A stretch of DNA of 64,000 nucleotides from positions 519,663 through 583,662 of the forward strand of contig NZ_WWEO01000041.1 of the NCBI RefSeq assembly GCF_009928685.1. The letters run 5' to 3'. The notes under the pieces were generated by a model. The model saw only the letters and a list, made by a program, of their open reading frames with translations, did no database searches and was not told where the DNA came from. The stretch comes from Mucilaginibacter agri. GTDB lineage: Bacteria; Bacteroidota; Bacteroidia; Sphingobacteriales; Sphingobacteriaceae. Positions 8,268 through 15,955 of the stretch are shown piece by piece. Every line of letters starts with the position of its first letter. The first letter of the stretch is position 1. Position numbers and translations under genes: made by a program.

Positions 8268-8372
8268 GTATAGCCTTGTTCCTGGCTGCAAAAATCCGTA
8301 ATTATTTCGAGGTTTTTAAGGTGGGAGATAACACCAACTTTAGGCTGAGGTTTAAGGCGCTATTTTACGCCG

Positions 8373-8522
8373 CACAGTGGTGCATGGTGCAAAGTTCCAC
8401 ATGCACCACTGTGTTCCTACTTAAAAGTCATTTTTGTTTTTATGTTGTTGATTTATAAATTTTTACGATTTTCTTTGGCGTCCCCTAAAATAAAAATGCA
8501 CCACTTTGTATGACTTTTAAGT
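8373..8522. repeat. Nested inverted-repeat element
   Basis: CACAGTGGTGCATG (8373-8386) pairs perfectly with CATGCACCACTGTG (8400-8413). ACTTAAAAGTCAT (8419-8431) pairs with ATGACTTTTAAGT (8510-8522). A second ATGCACCACT at 8496-8505 could compete for the first arm. It could be a MITE or IS-end remnant, or a structured RNA. Confidence 0.6.
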
Positions 8523-8671
8523 CTTTTTCGCTGTCAATGTCTCGCCAGCGGATGTTTGGAAGAGAATGCTATGGATGGGAAGGTTGGTGGCGACATCAGC
8601 CTTGCGTCAAATATCGTAATGCCGAATAGGACACACCCCATGAATGCTACTGCAAATTGCAATACCCTCGC

Positions 8672-8691
8672 TTCCCCTCTCGAGAGGGGAA
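8672..8691. repeat. Perfect 20-bp extragenic palindrome
   Basis: TTCCCCTCTCGAGAGGGGAA is self-complementary over its whole length. GC-rich palindromes of the same style occur at 10168-10189 and inside radA at 39911-39980. Confidence 0.65.
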
Positions 8692-8786
8692 TTTTAGTGC
8701 CCCCAAGTTATCACAGACTTTAATTAGGGGTTTGTTCTGTAATTGTTGCCTTATCTCGATTCTTGATTCCCGATTCTTGGCTCTCT

Positions 8787-9389
8787 TCACACAATCATCG
8801 TTCTAAACGTCAAATTCACCCTTGGCGTACTCACCTTTTTAGTCTTGGGCAAGGCGTGTAGCCAATTAGTTTGGGTGCTGCCTTTCATAACCAACAAGCT
8901 CCCGTTGGCTAACATTACCTCTACAGGCTGTTTGCTGACTTTATGTTTTAGCATAAATTTTCGCTCGGCTCCGAAGCTTAATGAGGCAATTGTGGTATTG
9001 CGTCCTAAAGAGCTTTCATCGTCGCTGTGCCAACTCATACCCTCGTCGCCGTTGTGATATAGATTTAGCAGGCAGGAGTTAAATACTGTGCCGGTAAGCC
9101 GCTCAACCATTATCTTTAGTTCTAAAAGTTCTTTAGTCCAAAGAAGTGCTTGCTTGGTAGTGTTAGAGTAAGTGTAGGCATAGTTGGCATTACCATACCA
9201 GGCCGCTTTACGTTTGGTAATAAAATGCTTTCCGAAAATAATAGCCTCATCGTTTTTCCAGGCAATGGTGTCAAGCAATATCTGCAAATAACGGCTTGCC
9301 TCGGCAGGAGGCATAATGCGCCCATAGTAATTTACCTCGCCATCATAGGGCAATAAATTGTTATTAGTTGCGGTATTAAAGAGGTCCAT
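8787..9389 (-). CDS. alkB: AlkB-like 2OG-Fe(II) DNA/RNA demethylase
   Basis: Oxidative demethylase that repairs N-alkylated bases such as 1-methyladenine and 3-methylcytosine using 2-oxoglutarate and Fe(II). The iron ligands are visible as HxD in MSWHSDDESSLG and the distal His in NWLHALPKTKKV; the 2OG-binding arginines are in TPRVNLTFR at the C-terminus. GAERKFMLKHK and GSLLVMKGSTQ are typical AlkB core strands. The length of 200 residues matches the ALKBH2-like bacterial form. Its ATG overlaps the stop codon of the upstream oxygenase by one base (TGATG), so the two are translationally coupled, with an Ada-like gene further upstream. Confidence 0.92.
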   Translation of the reverse strand: MDLFNTATNNNLLPYDGEVNYYGRIMPPAEASRYLQILLDTIAWKNDEAIIFGKHFITKRKAAWYGNANYAYTYSNTTKQALLWTKELLELKIMVERLTGTVFNSCLLNLYHNGDEGMSWHSDDESSLGRNTTIASLSFGAERKFMLKHKVSKQPVEVMLANGSLLVMKGSTQTNWLHALPKTKKVSTPRVNLTFRTMIV

Positions 9390-10102
9390 CAGCTTAACGC
9401 ATCGTGAAAAATAATTCCTAAGGTATGGCGTTCGCCGGTATGAAGCTCGCTTACACCGTGTTTCATATTTACGCGATAGTAACCCTTACTGCCTTTAACC
9501 GGGCGAAAGTTAGTAGTAAATATCAATATGTCGCCGCGCTTTGGTTTTAGCACAATAGCTTTAGATTGAGCCCTCGGTATCTGCTCTGTCAGTACAAATT
9601 CGCCGCCGGTGTAGTCGCCACCGGGTTCGTTTAAAAAAAGGACTAGCTGCATGGGGAAGTAGATATCGCCATACAGGTCCTGGTGCAAGGTATTAAACCC
9701 TCCCTCATGATATTTTAATATCAAAACAGTGGGTTTGGTTTGTCCGGCTTCGTGGCATTGTGCTTTTAGCTCGTGATGTTGCAGCGGAAACGTTTTGTCA
9801 ATATTTAGCACCTGCATCCAAAGGTTGGCTACCTTGGCCAGGTGCGGGTAAACGGTTTCGCGGATCTGGGTTATCAGGTCGGGCAGCGGGTAATTAAAAT
9901 ATTTGTACTCGCCTATGCCGAAGCGGTAACGTTCCATAACAACGGTTTTACGGTAGTTATCAGGTGCGTTGTAGCCTGCAATCAGGTCTTCACACTCGGT
10001 TGGGGTAAGTATATCTTTTAGTATGGCGTAGCCTTTATTATTGAGGCTACTGCTTGCATCGGCCCAGTCTTTTTCCTGTAACCTTTGGATTATGTTGTTC
10101 AT
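9389..10102 (-). CDS. 2OG-Fe(II) oxygenase
   Basis: About 237 residues; I choose the Met at 10102 (MNNIIQRLQEKDW) because residues further upstream read through repeats. The Fe(II) triad is HQD (in FNTLHQDLYGD) with the distal His in NMKHGVSELH, and the cosubstrate Arg is in RHTLGIIFHD. FPMQLVLFLNEPGGDYTGGEFVLTEQ is characteristic of a prolyl-4-hydroxylase-like family often annotated simply as 2OG-Fe(II) oxygenase. Placed between Ada-like and AlkB genes, a role in alkylation damage repair is likely but inferred. The substrate is unknown. Confidence 0.85.
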   Translation of the reverse strand: MNNIIQRLQEKDWADASSSLNNKGYAILKDILTPTECEDLIAGYNAPDNYRKTVVMERYRFGIGEYKYFNYPLPDLITQIRETVYPHLAKVANLWMQVLNIDKTFPLQHHELKAQCHEAGQTKPTVLILKYHEGGFNTLHQDLYGDIYFPMQLVLFLNEPGGDYTGGEFVLTEQIPRAQSKAIVLKPKRGDILIFTTNFRPVKGSKGYYRVNMKHGVSELHTGERHTLGIIFHDALS

Positions 10103-10167
10103 GTGGTAAGTTTTTTTGATTTGCCTGTGGTTGGCAGGATACGATGATAGGTATTCGAGAGATTTCA

Positions 10168-10222
10168 ATTCCCTCCCAAGGGAGGGAATCGCACTTTCCC
10201 TTTGCCGCTCTGAATGACAATT
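10168..10222. repeat. Palindrome plus truncated dispersed repeat
   Basis: ATTCCCTCCC (10168-10177) and GGGAGGGAAT (10180-10189) form a perfect hairpin. It is followed by GCTCTGAATGACAA (about 10209-10222), which is the end of the dispersed repeat seen complete at 17593-17704. The element lies in the leader between the Ada-like gene and the oxygenase. Confidence 0.6.
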
Positions 10223-10260
10223 GAATTTTGGCTTTTTTCTGTTTGATTCTCACCAACCAT

Positions 10261-11109
10261 TTACATCGTCAGTGCCCTGGCTGCTTCCCAGCCTATCATA
10301 GCATTCTTACGGCCGTTGCCCCAATGGTATTGGCCAATCTCGCCCGTTGATTTAATTACCCGGTGGCAGGGGATCAGGAAAGCAACCGGGTTATCGCCCA
10401 CGGCCGAACCCACAGCGCGGTAAGCGTTAGGATTCTGCAATTCGCCGGCTATGTTACCATAAGTGGTTAAGCCGCCGATAGGTACTTTAAGTAAGGTTTC
10501 CCATACTTTTATCTGGAATGGTGTGCCTTTGAGGTGCAGTTTTATTTCGTTCAGCTTGCTCCAATCCTGCGTAAAAATAAAGATGGCGTTTTGTTGTATC
10601 TGGTCTAATACCTGGTGATACGTGGCATTTGGGAATCTGTTTTGTAATTGGGCAAAAGCTTCAGGATAGCTCCCATCGGCAAAAGCCATATAACAGATGC
10701 CTTTGTCTGTTGAGGCCACCAGCAGGGTACCGAACGGGCTTTCGGCAAAACTGTAGTTGATGTTCAATTGTTCGCCGCCGTTCTTGTATTCGCCCGGTGT
10801 CATACCTTCTATTTTCATAAACAGATCGTGTAGGCGGCCTGTGCCCGATAGGCCGGTTTCATAAGCAGTTTCAAAAAGTGATGCCTGTTTATCTTTCAAA
10901 ATACCCTTGGCATGTTCTACGCTTATGTATTGCAAAAACTGCTTGGGAGTTACGCCCGCCCAGTCTTTAAACATGCGCTGAAAGTGGAACGGACTGAGAT
11001 GAACGTGTTCGGCGGCCTCCTCTAAAGTGGGCTGGCGTTTATAGTTGAGCCTGAAAAATTCAATGGCTTCGGCTATGCGGTTATAATCAAGTTCTTGCTG
11101 CGTTTCCAT
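10261..11109 (-). CDS. Ada-like AraC regulator fused to methylated-DNA-protein cysteine methyltransferase
   Basis: A 282-residue fusion. An AraC-type double helix-turn-helix occupies residues about 10-108 (LSPFHFQRMFKDWAGVTPKQF and a second helix pair). It is followed by an O6-alkylguanine-DNA alkyltransferase domain (about 118-278) with the acceptor cysteine C248 in IPCHRVI and the preceding AYRAVGSAVGDNP. Compared with E. coli Ada, the N-terminal zinc/methylphosphotriester-sensing domain is missing, so the activating signal must differ. It heads a minus-strand row with a 2OG oxygenase and alkB, matching the logic of an ada-alkB adaptive response. Confidence 0.92.
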   Translation of the reverse strand: METQQELDYNRIAEAIEFFRLNYKRQPTLEEAAEHVHLSPFHFQRMFKDWAGVTPKQFLQYISVEHAKGILKDKQASLFETAYETGLSGTGRLHDLFMKIEGMTPGEYKNGGEQLNINYSFAESPFGTLLVASTDKGICYMAFADGSYPEAFAQLQNRFPNATYHQVLDQIQQNAIFIFTQDWSKLNEIKLHLKGTPFQIKVWETLLKVPIGGLTTYGNIAGELQNPNAYRAVGSAVGDNPVAFLIPCHRVIKSTGEIGQYHWGNGRKNAMIGWEAARALTM

Positions 11110-11131
11110 AATTTGTTAACGTTTAATGATA

Positions 11132-11139
11132 CAAAAGTA
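11132..11139 (-). promoter_or_regulatory. Putative -7 element of the Ada-like operon
   Basis: TACTTTTG on the minus strand, 22 nt upstream of the start codon. The -33 position reads TTT, two of three bases of TTG. Confidence 0.5.
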
Positions 11140-11315
11140 CCCGGCAAATGGATGGCATAAAACCCGATTCTTGCTTTGTTGAAGGTAGCGAAAATCGGTT
11201 ATAACACCAACTTGGCGGTTAGCTGGGCAATTGTTAAATAAGGTTAAATAACGCCTTATTATTTGTATCCCGTTACCTATTTGGCTAAGTTGCATTAAAC
11301 CTTAAACTACTCATT

Positions 11316-12185
11316 ATGAATAAGATATTTTGCATTTTATTCACCTGTTGTATGGCGCTTTTTGCATGCAGTAGCCACCATACGGCCGTTAAACCTAAAA
11401 TTGCTAACAACGGCGTAAACATTGCCTATATCGACACTGGCAAGGGCGATACTACCCTGCTGTTTGTACATGGCTGGTGTATAAATAAAGGCTACTGGCA
11501 TAACCAAACCGATTACTTCAGCAAAAACTACAGGGTTGTTGCTATTGATTTGCCAGGCTTTGGCCAATCGGGTAAAAACCGGACAGATTGGAGTCCGCAG
11601 GCTTTCGGCAAAGATGTAAATGCAGTGATGACCGAGCTTGATCTTAAAAACGTGGTATTGATTGGCCACTCTATGGCCGGAGACATCGTAGTGCAGGCAG
11701 CAGCTAATGATCCTAAGCGCGTAATAGCCCTGGTTGGTGTTGATAATTTTAAGTACGTAGGCATAGCGCCACCACCTACCGCACAGGCAAATGAAGCTTA
11801 CGATAAGGCCATAGATAGCTTAAAGCACCACTTTACGGCCATTGCTACCGAATATATTAACGAACAATTATTCTCGAAGTCTACGCCGGATAGCATCAAA
11901 AAGCGTGTAATTAATGGCGCGCTAACCTGCGATAGCTCCATTGCTGCAGCTTGTATGCAACGCAGCGATTTGGATGATGCTACCGAGATTAAGAAAGCGG
12001 GTAAGAAACTATATCTCATCAACAGCGACCCATCTCCTACGGCAGTTGCAGGTATGCAGAAAAAGCAAATCCCCTTCCGGCTGTTTACTATTAAGGGCAC
12101 AGGGCACTACCCTATGTTAGAGGCTCCTGCAGAGTTTAACCGCGCGTTGGCACAGGCAATTAACAGCATGCATGTGGGCAGTTAA
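11316..12185 (+). CDS. Alpha/beta hydrolase lipoprotein
   Basis: A 289-residue lipoprotein. The signal peptide ends in a lipobox ALFAC (C18), so it is attached to a membrane on the periplasmic side or the surface. The fold is shown by the oxyanion segment LFVHGWCINKG, the nucleophile elbow GHSMAG (S119) and the C-terminal catalytic His in GTGHYPMLEAP; a short mostly helical cap lies between. Substrate unknown; esterase-type reactions are the default for the family. It is convergent with the pentapeptide-repeat gene: the two TAA stops overlap (12182-12185), with no terminator between. Confidence 0.88.
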   Translation: MNKIFCILFTCCMALFACSSHHTAVKPKIANNGVNIAYIDTGKGDTTLLFVHGWCINKGYWHNQTDYFSKNYRVVAIDLPGFGQSGKNRTDWSPQAFGKDVNAVMTELDLKNVVLIGHSMAGDIVVQAAANDPKRVIALVGVDNFKYVGIAPPPTAQANEAYDKAIDSLKHHFTAIATEYINEQLFSKSTPDSIKKRVINGALTCDSSIAAACMQRSDLDDATEIKKAGKKLYLINSDPSPTAVAGMQKKQIPFRLFTIKGTGHYPMLEAPAEFNRALAQAINSMHVGS

Positions 12186-12754
12186 ACAATCTTGATATTG
12201 TATTTAACCAGCAAGCCATGTATGCCCTGGGTTGCGAATATGGCTTTTTTAAGCGTGTTCAGTTCGGGATCTAGCGTGTAATTGTATGCGGTGGTAAAAT
12301 TTACCGAACTAAGATCGGTGCCATTGAAGACGGCATTCTCCAGATTGGTTTGATCAAAAACAGAACCTGTGAGTATCGCCCGGCTAAAACTTACCTCTTT
12401 TAAAGAGCTGTTTACAAAGCTGGTTTTCACCATTTTTTTACCCATAAAAGAGGCGTAGTCCAGGATGCAATCTTTAAAACTTACGCTGAACAAAAAGTCC
12501 TGGCACTCGCTGAAGTTTACGCCCAGTATTTTGCAGTTCTTAAACTCAGCATTGCTAAGGGATGAGCCGCCAAGTTTCATCATCGAAAGATTACAGCCCT
12601 CGAACACGCAATCCAGAAATTTATTATGCAGAAAATTACTGTTAGAGAAGTCGCACTTTTTAAACGTGCAGCTTTGAAACTCTCGGCCTTTAATCGTTTT
12701 ATCGGCGTAAGTAATATCTTCAAAAACCTTATCGTCGTGCGTTAATTGTTCCAT
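12182..12754 (-). CDS. Pentapeptide-repeat protein
   Basis: A 190-residue cytoplasmic protein built of A(D/N)LxX-type five-residue repeats from about residue 20 to 155, for example CTFKKCDFSNSNF, CVFEGCNLSMMKL and SVFDQTNLENAVF. Such repeats fold into a right-handed quadrilateral beta-helix, as in Qnr and MfpA, which mimic DNA and protect gyrase. Here the repeats are Phe/Cys-rich, resembling Qnr/McbG-like proteins, but nothing in the sequence proves gyrase binding. The C-terminal 35 residues leave the repeat pattern (LNTLKKAIFATQGIHGLLVKYNIKIV), a tail common in uncharacterised Bacteroidota members. Confidence 0.87.
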   Translation of the reverse strand: MEQLTHDDKVFEDITYADKTIKGREFQSCTFKKCDFSNSNFLHNKFLDCVFEGCNLSMMKLGGSSLSNAEFKNCKILGVNFSECQDFLFSVSFKDCILDYASFMGKKMVKTSFVNSSLKEVSFSRAILTGSVFDQTNLENAVFNGTDLSSVNFTTAYNYTLDPELNTLKKAIFATQGIHGLLVKYNIKIV

Positions 12755-12861
12755 TTATGCCCTCTTTAGCGGCAAAAATAACATTATAGCCTATTTGGTG
12801 TAACGCTAAGCGGCAATTAAATTTATGCCTGCCCACGTTAGCAGGCAGGCACAAAAGGGAA

Positions 12862-13437
12862 TTAATTAACGGCTGATTTACGCAAGCTTTTACTTAGACT
12901 GATAACCGCCAATAGATAATAAAAAGCGCCGAAACCGGCATATCCGGCCAGGTTGATAATACCCATATTGGGCGAATGTGCCATGGCAATAAACGATACA
13001 CCGGCAATTACTGATTGCCCGCCGCTTATGATCATAGGCCACTGGCCGCCCAGCAATTTCCTGCGGCGTAAGCCGAGCACTAATTGTATAGCGCCTGTGA
13101 GTATTGCCCACGCACCAAACACAACCAATGCGTCTGCAACGCTGTTACTAACGGCAATTGCTACCGCTACGGTTGTGATAATACTTATTACAGCATTCAC
13201 ATACTGGGTGGTTACCGGTCCGTTATTCTTATTTGCCTTAATGTCAAAATAGGTTCCTATAACATCCCAGGCCGGATAAATTATTAACAGGACAGTAGCA
13301 ATAAGCGGCGAAGTTTTAACAAAGGCTATTACGAGTAAAAGCCAGGTTACAGAAAATATGGTACGTGTAATATACAGCGAACGCAATGCGCGTGCTGTTG
13401 TAATTTGTGGGCTGGTGGTTTCTTTAGTGGTTAACAT
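12862..13437 (-). CDS. DUF308/HdeD-like membrane protein
   Basis: About 191 residues from the Met at 13437 (MLTTKETTSPQ). There are five to six hydrophobic helices, including LVIAFVKTSPLIATVLLIIYPAW, AVISIITTVAVAIAVSNSVADALVVFGAWAIL and the conserved GAIQLVLGLRRRKLLGGQWPMIISGG. This matches the DUF308 family, short inner-membrane proteins including E. coli HdeD of acid resistance. A 9-bp-arm palindrome at 13493-13514 lies about 56 nt upstream, next to a -7-like CAACTTTG. The neighbouring Crp/Fnr-type regulator gene, immediately upstream on the same strand, is a candidate controller. Confidence 0.78.
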   Translation of the reverse strand: MLTTKETTSPQITTARALRSLYITRTIFSVTWLLLVIAFVKTSPLIATVLLIIYPAWDVIGTYFDIKANKNNGPVTTQYVNAVISIITTVAVAIAVSNSVADALVVFGAWAILTGAIQLVLGLRRRKLLGGQWPMIISGGQSVIAGVSFIAMAHSPNMGIINLAGYAGFGAFYYLLAVISLSKSLRKSAVN

Positions 13438-13492
13438 TTTGCTTTGATTTATGTGATTTGATAAAGCAAAGTTGCAAACCATTGCAAACCGA

Positions 13493-13514
13493 AATTTTAA
13501 CTTAGGTTAAAATT
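13493..13514. promoter_or_regulatory. Candidate operator, 9-bp perfect inverted repeat
   Basis: AATTTTAAC (13493-13501) and GTTAAAATT (13506-13514) around TTAG. It overlaps the -33 region of the DUF308 gene promoter and lies between that gene and the end of a Crp/Fnr-family gene, the size and symmetry expected of a dimeric regulator site. Confidence 0.5.
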
Positions 13515-13544
13515 AAAGGGCCATTTGTCAGCCGGTAATCCTAT

Positions 13545-14138
13545 TTACGCTGTTTTTTGTTGCAGCCGTTTTTTAATGCGTGTTAACGATGGATTTTTGA
13601 TACCCAGATAAGACGAAATCTGGTAAGCAGCAACCCTGTTAATAATGTTAGGGTGCTCATTTATCATTTTCAGGTATCGCTCTTCGGGGGTATTAAACAG
13701 AAACTCTTCGGTGCGCGATTGCGAATAATTAAAAAACAGCTCAGCCAGCAACCTGCCGAATTTTTCCCAACCGGATGACGTGGTATACAGGTATTGCAGA
13801 TCGGTATAAGAGATAGATAGAATTTCGGAATCTTCCAGCGCCTCTATAAAGTAGTAACAGGGGTACTGCGTAATAAAACTACGAAACGATACCAGGAACT
13901 GATTCTCTGAAAAGAAGTACATGTTTTTCTCTTCCTGGGTTTTAGGGTGTACATAGTATACCCTGAAAATTCCTTTAACGATCAACGCCAGGTCTGTGCA
14001 TACAAAGCTTTGCATATTAAAGAAATCGCCTTTGGCAATTTTGCGCAGTTTCCAGAAGTGCAAACTGGCTACAATATCGTTTTCGGTTAATGCGGCAAAG
14101 TTCTTCAATACATCATTCAGTACTTCCTGCTTTTTCAT
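13545..14138 (-). CDS. Crp/Fnr-family transcriptional regulator
   Basis: About 197 residues from the Met at 14138 (MKKQEVLNDVLKNF). The N-terminal cyclic-nucleotide-binding-like beta-barrel spans about residues 25-115 (DFFNMQSFVCTDLALIVKGIFRVYYV). The C-terminal winged helix is short: AAYQISSYLGIKNPSLTRIKKRL. The barrel lacks an obvious cAMP phosphate-binding cassette and there is no Cys cluster for iron-sulfur, so the ligand is unknown. The pattern is that of the numerous Bacteroidota Crp/Fnr paralogues. It probably acts on neighbouring genes, DUF308 being the nearest. Confidence 0.85.
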   Translation of the reverse strand: MKKQEVLNDVLKNFAALTENDIVASLHFWKLRKIAKGDFFNMQSFVCTDLALIVKGIFRVYYVHPKTQEEKNMYFFSENQFLVSFRSFITQYPCYYFIEALEDSEILSISYTDLQYLYTTSSGWEKFGRLLAELFFNYSQSRTEEFLFNTPEERYLKMINEHPNIINRVAAYQISSYLGIKNPSLTRIKKRLQQKTA

Positions 14139-14397
14139 AATCGTAAAGATATTACAACGCACCTGCAATGCACAAATTACCGGTATAATAGTTAACACTA
14201 TGTCTAATAAAGCGGGGGGCGTTAGTGTCTTTTGTCGATCTTCAATGGATAATTTTTTGCGCCCATAAAAAAATATTAAAACTAGTTGATTATCAAATAA
14301 TAAAAGTATATTTAATTCCCCTTTTTGCTATTGGCCTAAACATTCCGTTTTCTGACGGAGATATTTAAGCGCGTTCCGATAATCATTCAACCTTATC

Positions 14398-14787
14398 ATG
14401 AAGAGAAATAATTTCACCCGATATTATCGTGTGTATAAAAATAGCACTAAAGTAATAGAGGTCTCCACTAACGACCTTCGTCCGCTAAAAATCTACGCTA
14501 CCCCTACAAAAAGATGGGCAGGCCCGCTTCTTGACGTTTTATGCTCTATTCCATCTTACTATAGTTTGCCGCCCGACAATGAGATGTACTATGGATACAC
14601 CTGTAAAGCAAAGGCTATGGAAATGGCAAAAGCAGGAGCAATGAAATACATCGAACGAAAGATAAAAGACATTGAGAAGGGAATTGGCCAGCTAAAACAA
14701 TATCCATTAGACCGCAATGCCGATTTTAATATCAGCTTGCTCGATGCCAACGTCCGCAGGCTGAAAAGCAAAATTAGCGGAACATAA
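14398..14787 (+). CDS. Hypothetical protein
   Basis: A 129-residue cytoplasmic protein that I do not recognise. The first half is rich in Tyr, Arg and Thr (NNFTRYYRVYKNSTKVIEVS, with a PLKIYATPTKRW segment). The second half is a charged helical region (KAMEMAKAGAMKYIERKIKDIEKGIGQL) that could form a coiled coil. There is no signal peptide or membrane segment. It stands alone, with 259 nt upstream and 112 nt downstream. The ATG at 14398 lacks a good ribosome-binding site. It is a real gene by length and amino-acid composition, without further support. Confidence 0.55.
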   Translation: MKRNNFTRYYRVYKNSTKVIEVSTNDLRPLKIYATPTKRWAGPLLDVLCSIPSYYSLPPDNEMYYGYTCKAKAMEMAKAGAMKYIERKIKDIEKGIGQLKQYPLDRNADFNISLLDANVRRLKSKISGT

Positions 14788-14899
14788 AACGCAAAAGCAA
14801 CGACGAAAAGAACGGTATTCAAGTTTATAAATGTCGGTCTAGGCGCTAATTAAGTGGTTTTTTACTCTATTTTTGTGTATCAACCAACCGCCCATTGCT

Positions 14900-15367
14900 A
14901 TGCCTGTCAACAAGAATATTAAACAATTAATTATCTGGGCGTTATTAACCAACATGCTCATACTGGTGGGCCTCGGTAATGGCACTGGCTTTATGGTTAT
15001 TGTAGAGGCCATTTTACTGCCTTTGATATTGAAGAGCGGTTTATACTTCGCGCTTACCGATAGCTATACACAACTACTACCCACTGCTGCTTTATTTTCG
15101 TTAGTTGGACAAGTGTTTTTGGTGCTTGGTTTCTTCAAAAAGCGCGGGCTAACTCAGGGGACTTTAACTTTCATAGGGCTTTTGCTCATGTATGCTGGCC
15201 TTGCTTATTTAACAGCAAACGCTAAGAACGATAATGAATCGCTTACCGGCTTGGTTACGGCCGTGCCTTTTGCATGTGTATCTGTACTGTTGTTGTATCA
15301 TATTGTAAGCAGTAACGCTTATCGGTTTGATGAATTGCTTCGGGGCGACGGTAGTTATACTCCCTAG
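14900..15367 (+). CDS. Hypothetical four-helix membrane protein
   Basis: About 155 residues from ATG 14900 (MPVNKNIKQLII); a TTG reading adds nine residues. Four hydrophobic segments are visible: LIIWALLTNMLILVGLG, GFMVIVEAILLPLILKSG, a pair around AALFSLVGQVFLVLGFF and TFIGLLLMYAGLAYL, and AVPFACVSVLLLYHIV near the end. No known domain is recognised. It lies between an unknown gene and an NTF2-like lipoprotein gene, with no evident functional link. Confidence 0.6.
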   Translation: MPVNKNIKQLIIWALLTNMLILVGLGNGTGFMVIVEAILLPLILKSGLYFALTDSYTQLLPTAALFSLVGQVFLVLGFFKKRGLTQGTLTFIGLLLMYAGLAYLTANAKNDNESLTGLVTAVPFACVSVLLLYHIVSSNAYRFDELLRGDGSYTP

Positions 15368-15409
15368 TTTTCGGCATCTTATTTGCCTGTTAATAAGTGA
15401 TTTATTAAA

Positions 15410-15422
15410 TTAGGTAACCTAA
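15410..15422. promoter_or_regulatory. Candidate operator TTAGGT-A-ACCTAA
   Basis: A perfect 6-bp-arm palindrome ending 9 nt before the ATG at 15432, so a bound repressor would block early transcription or initiation. It resembles the site at 6514-6527. Confidence 0.35.
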
Positions 15423-15431
15423 ATTATTATT

Positions 15432-15878
15432 ATGAAATATGCTTCATTAATAATTGTTTCGCTAATGCTTGCCGCATGTGAGCAACACGACACCAGAACC
15501 GAAACCAACGCCCGCAACGAGCAAGCTGCCAGAGGCATGTTTGACGCGTTTAACCAACACAGCTGGGATAAAATGGCTGGCTATTATGTTGATACCGCGC
15601 GATTTTTAGATCCATCCTTCGGCCAGCAATATGTTGCCAAAACCCGTAAAGAAACTGCCGCTAAGTACAGGCAGATGCAGCAAATGTTCCCCGATATTCA
15701 TGATGAGCTTAAATCTGTAACCGCAAGCGGCGATAAGGTATTCGTGGAGTTTGTATCGAGTGGCTCGGCAAAAGGCCAAAAGTGGACCTTACCAATCTGC
15801 ACCATACTTACTTTTAAAAGCGGGCTGATTATAAGCGACGCAACTTACTACGACAATAGCATGTCTAGCGCTGAGTAA
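15432..15878 (+). CDS. NTF2-like (SnoaL-type) lipoprotein
   Basis: 148 residues. A lipoprotein signal (MKYASLIIVSLMLAAC, lipobox LAAC) is followed by a SnoaL/NTF2-like alpha+beta barrel: ARGMFDAFNQHSWDKMAGYYVDTARFLDPSFG at the start and VFVEFVSSGSAKGQKWTLPICTILTFKSGLI in the second half. Such domains bind small hydrophobic ligands or act as isomerases; here it is exported and lipid-anchored, so a binding role is more likely. No catalytic residues can be assigned. A palindrome overlaps the leader. Confidence 0.78.
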   Translation: MKYASLIIVSLMLAACEQHDTRTETNARNEQAARGMFDAFNQHSWDKMAGYYVDTARFLDPSFGQQYVAKTRKETAAKYRQMQQMFPDIHDELKSVTASGDKVFVEFVSSGSAKGQKWTLPICTILTFKSGLIISDATYYDNSMSSAE

Positions 15879-15955
15879 CAGTTTGTTATCCAAAAACTTA
15901 TATCAAATTCCTAAGCACGGTTTTTGCTGTTAAATCAGCAAACAATCATCTTCTT

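Larger units (their letters stand above)
8268..8786. other. Repeat-rich gene-free interval
   Basis: No credible gene; a 60-codon reading at 8276-8458 is formed of repeats. From left to right it holds an ATAACACCAACTT hairpin-type repeat (about 8319-8344), a perfect 14-bp inverted repeat (8373-8386/8400-8413), a 13-bp inverted pair (8419-8431/8510-8522), a second copy of ATGCACCACT (8496-8505), a 20-bp palindrome TTCCCCTCTCGAGAGGGGAA (8672-8691), and GATTCTTG direct repeats near 8757-8780. Confidence 0.7.

Noticed and set aside
8276..8458. 60-codon plus-strand reading in the gap
   Set aside because: It runs through inverted repeats, has no ribosome site and no recognisable protein character.
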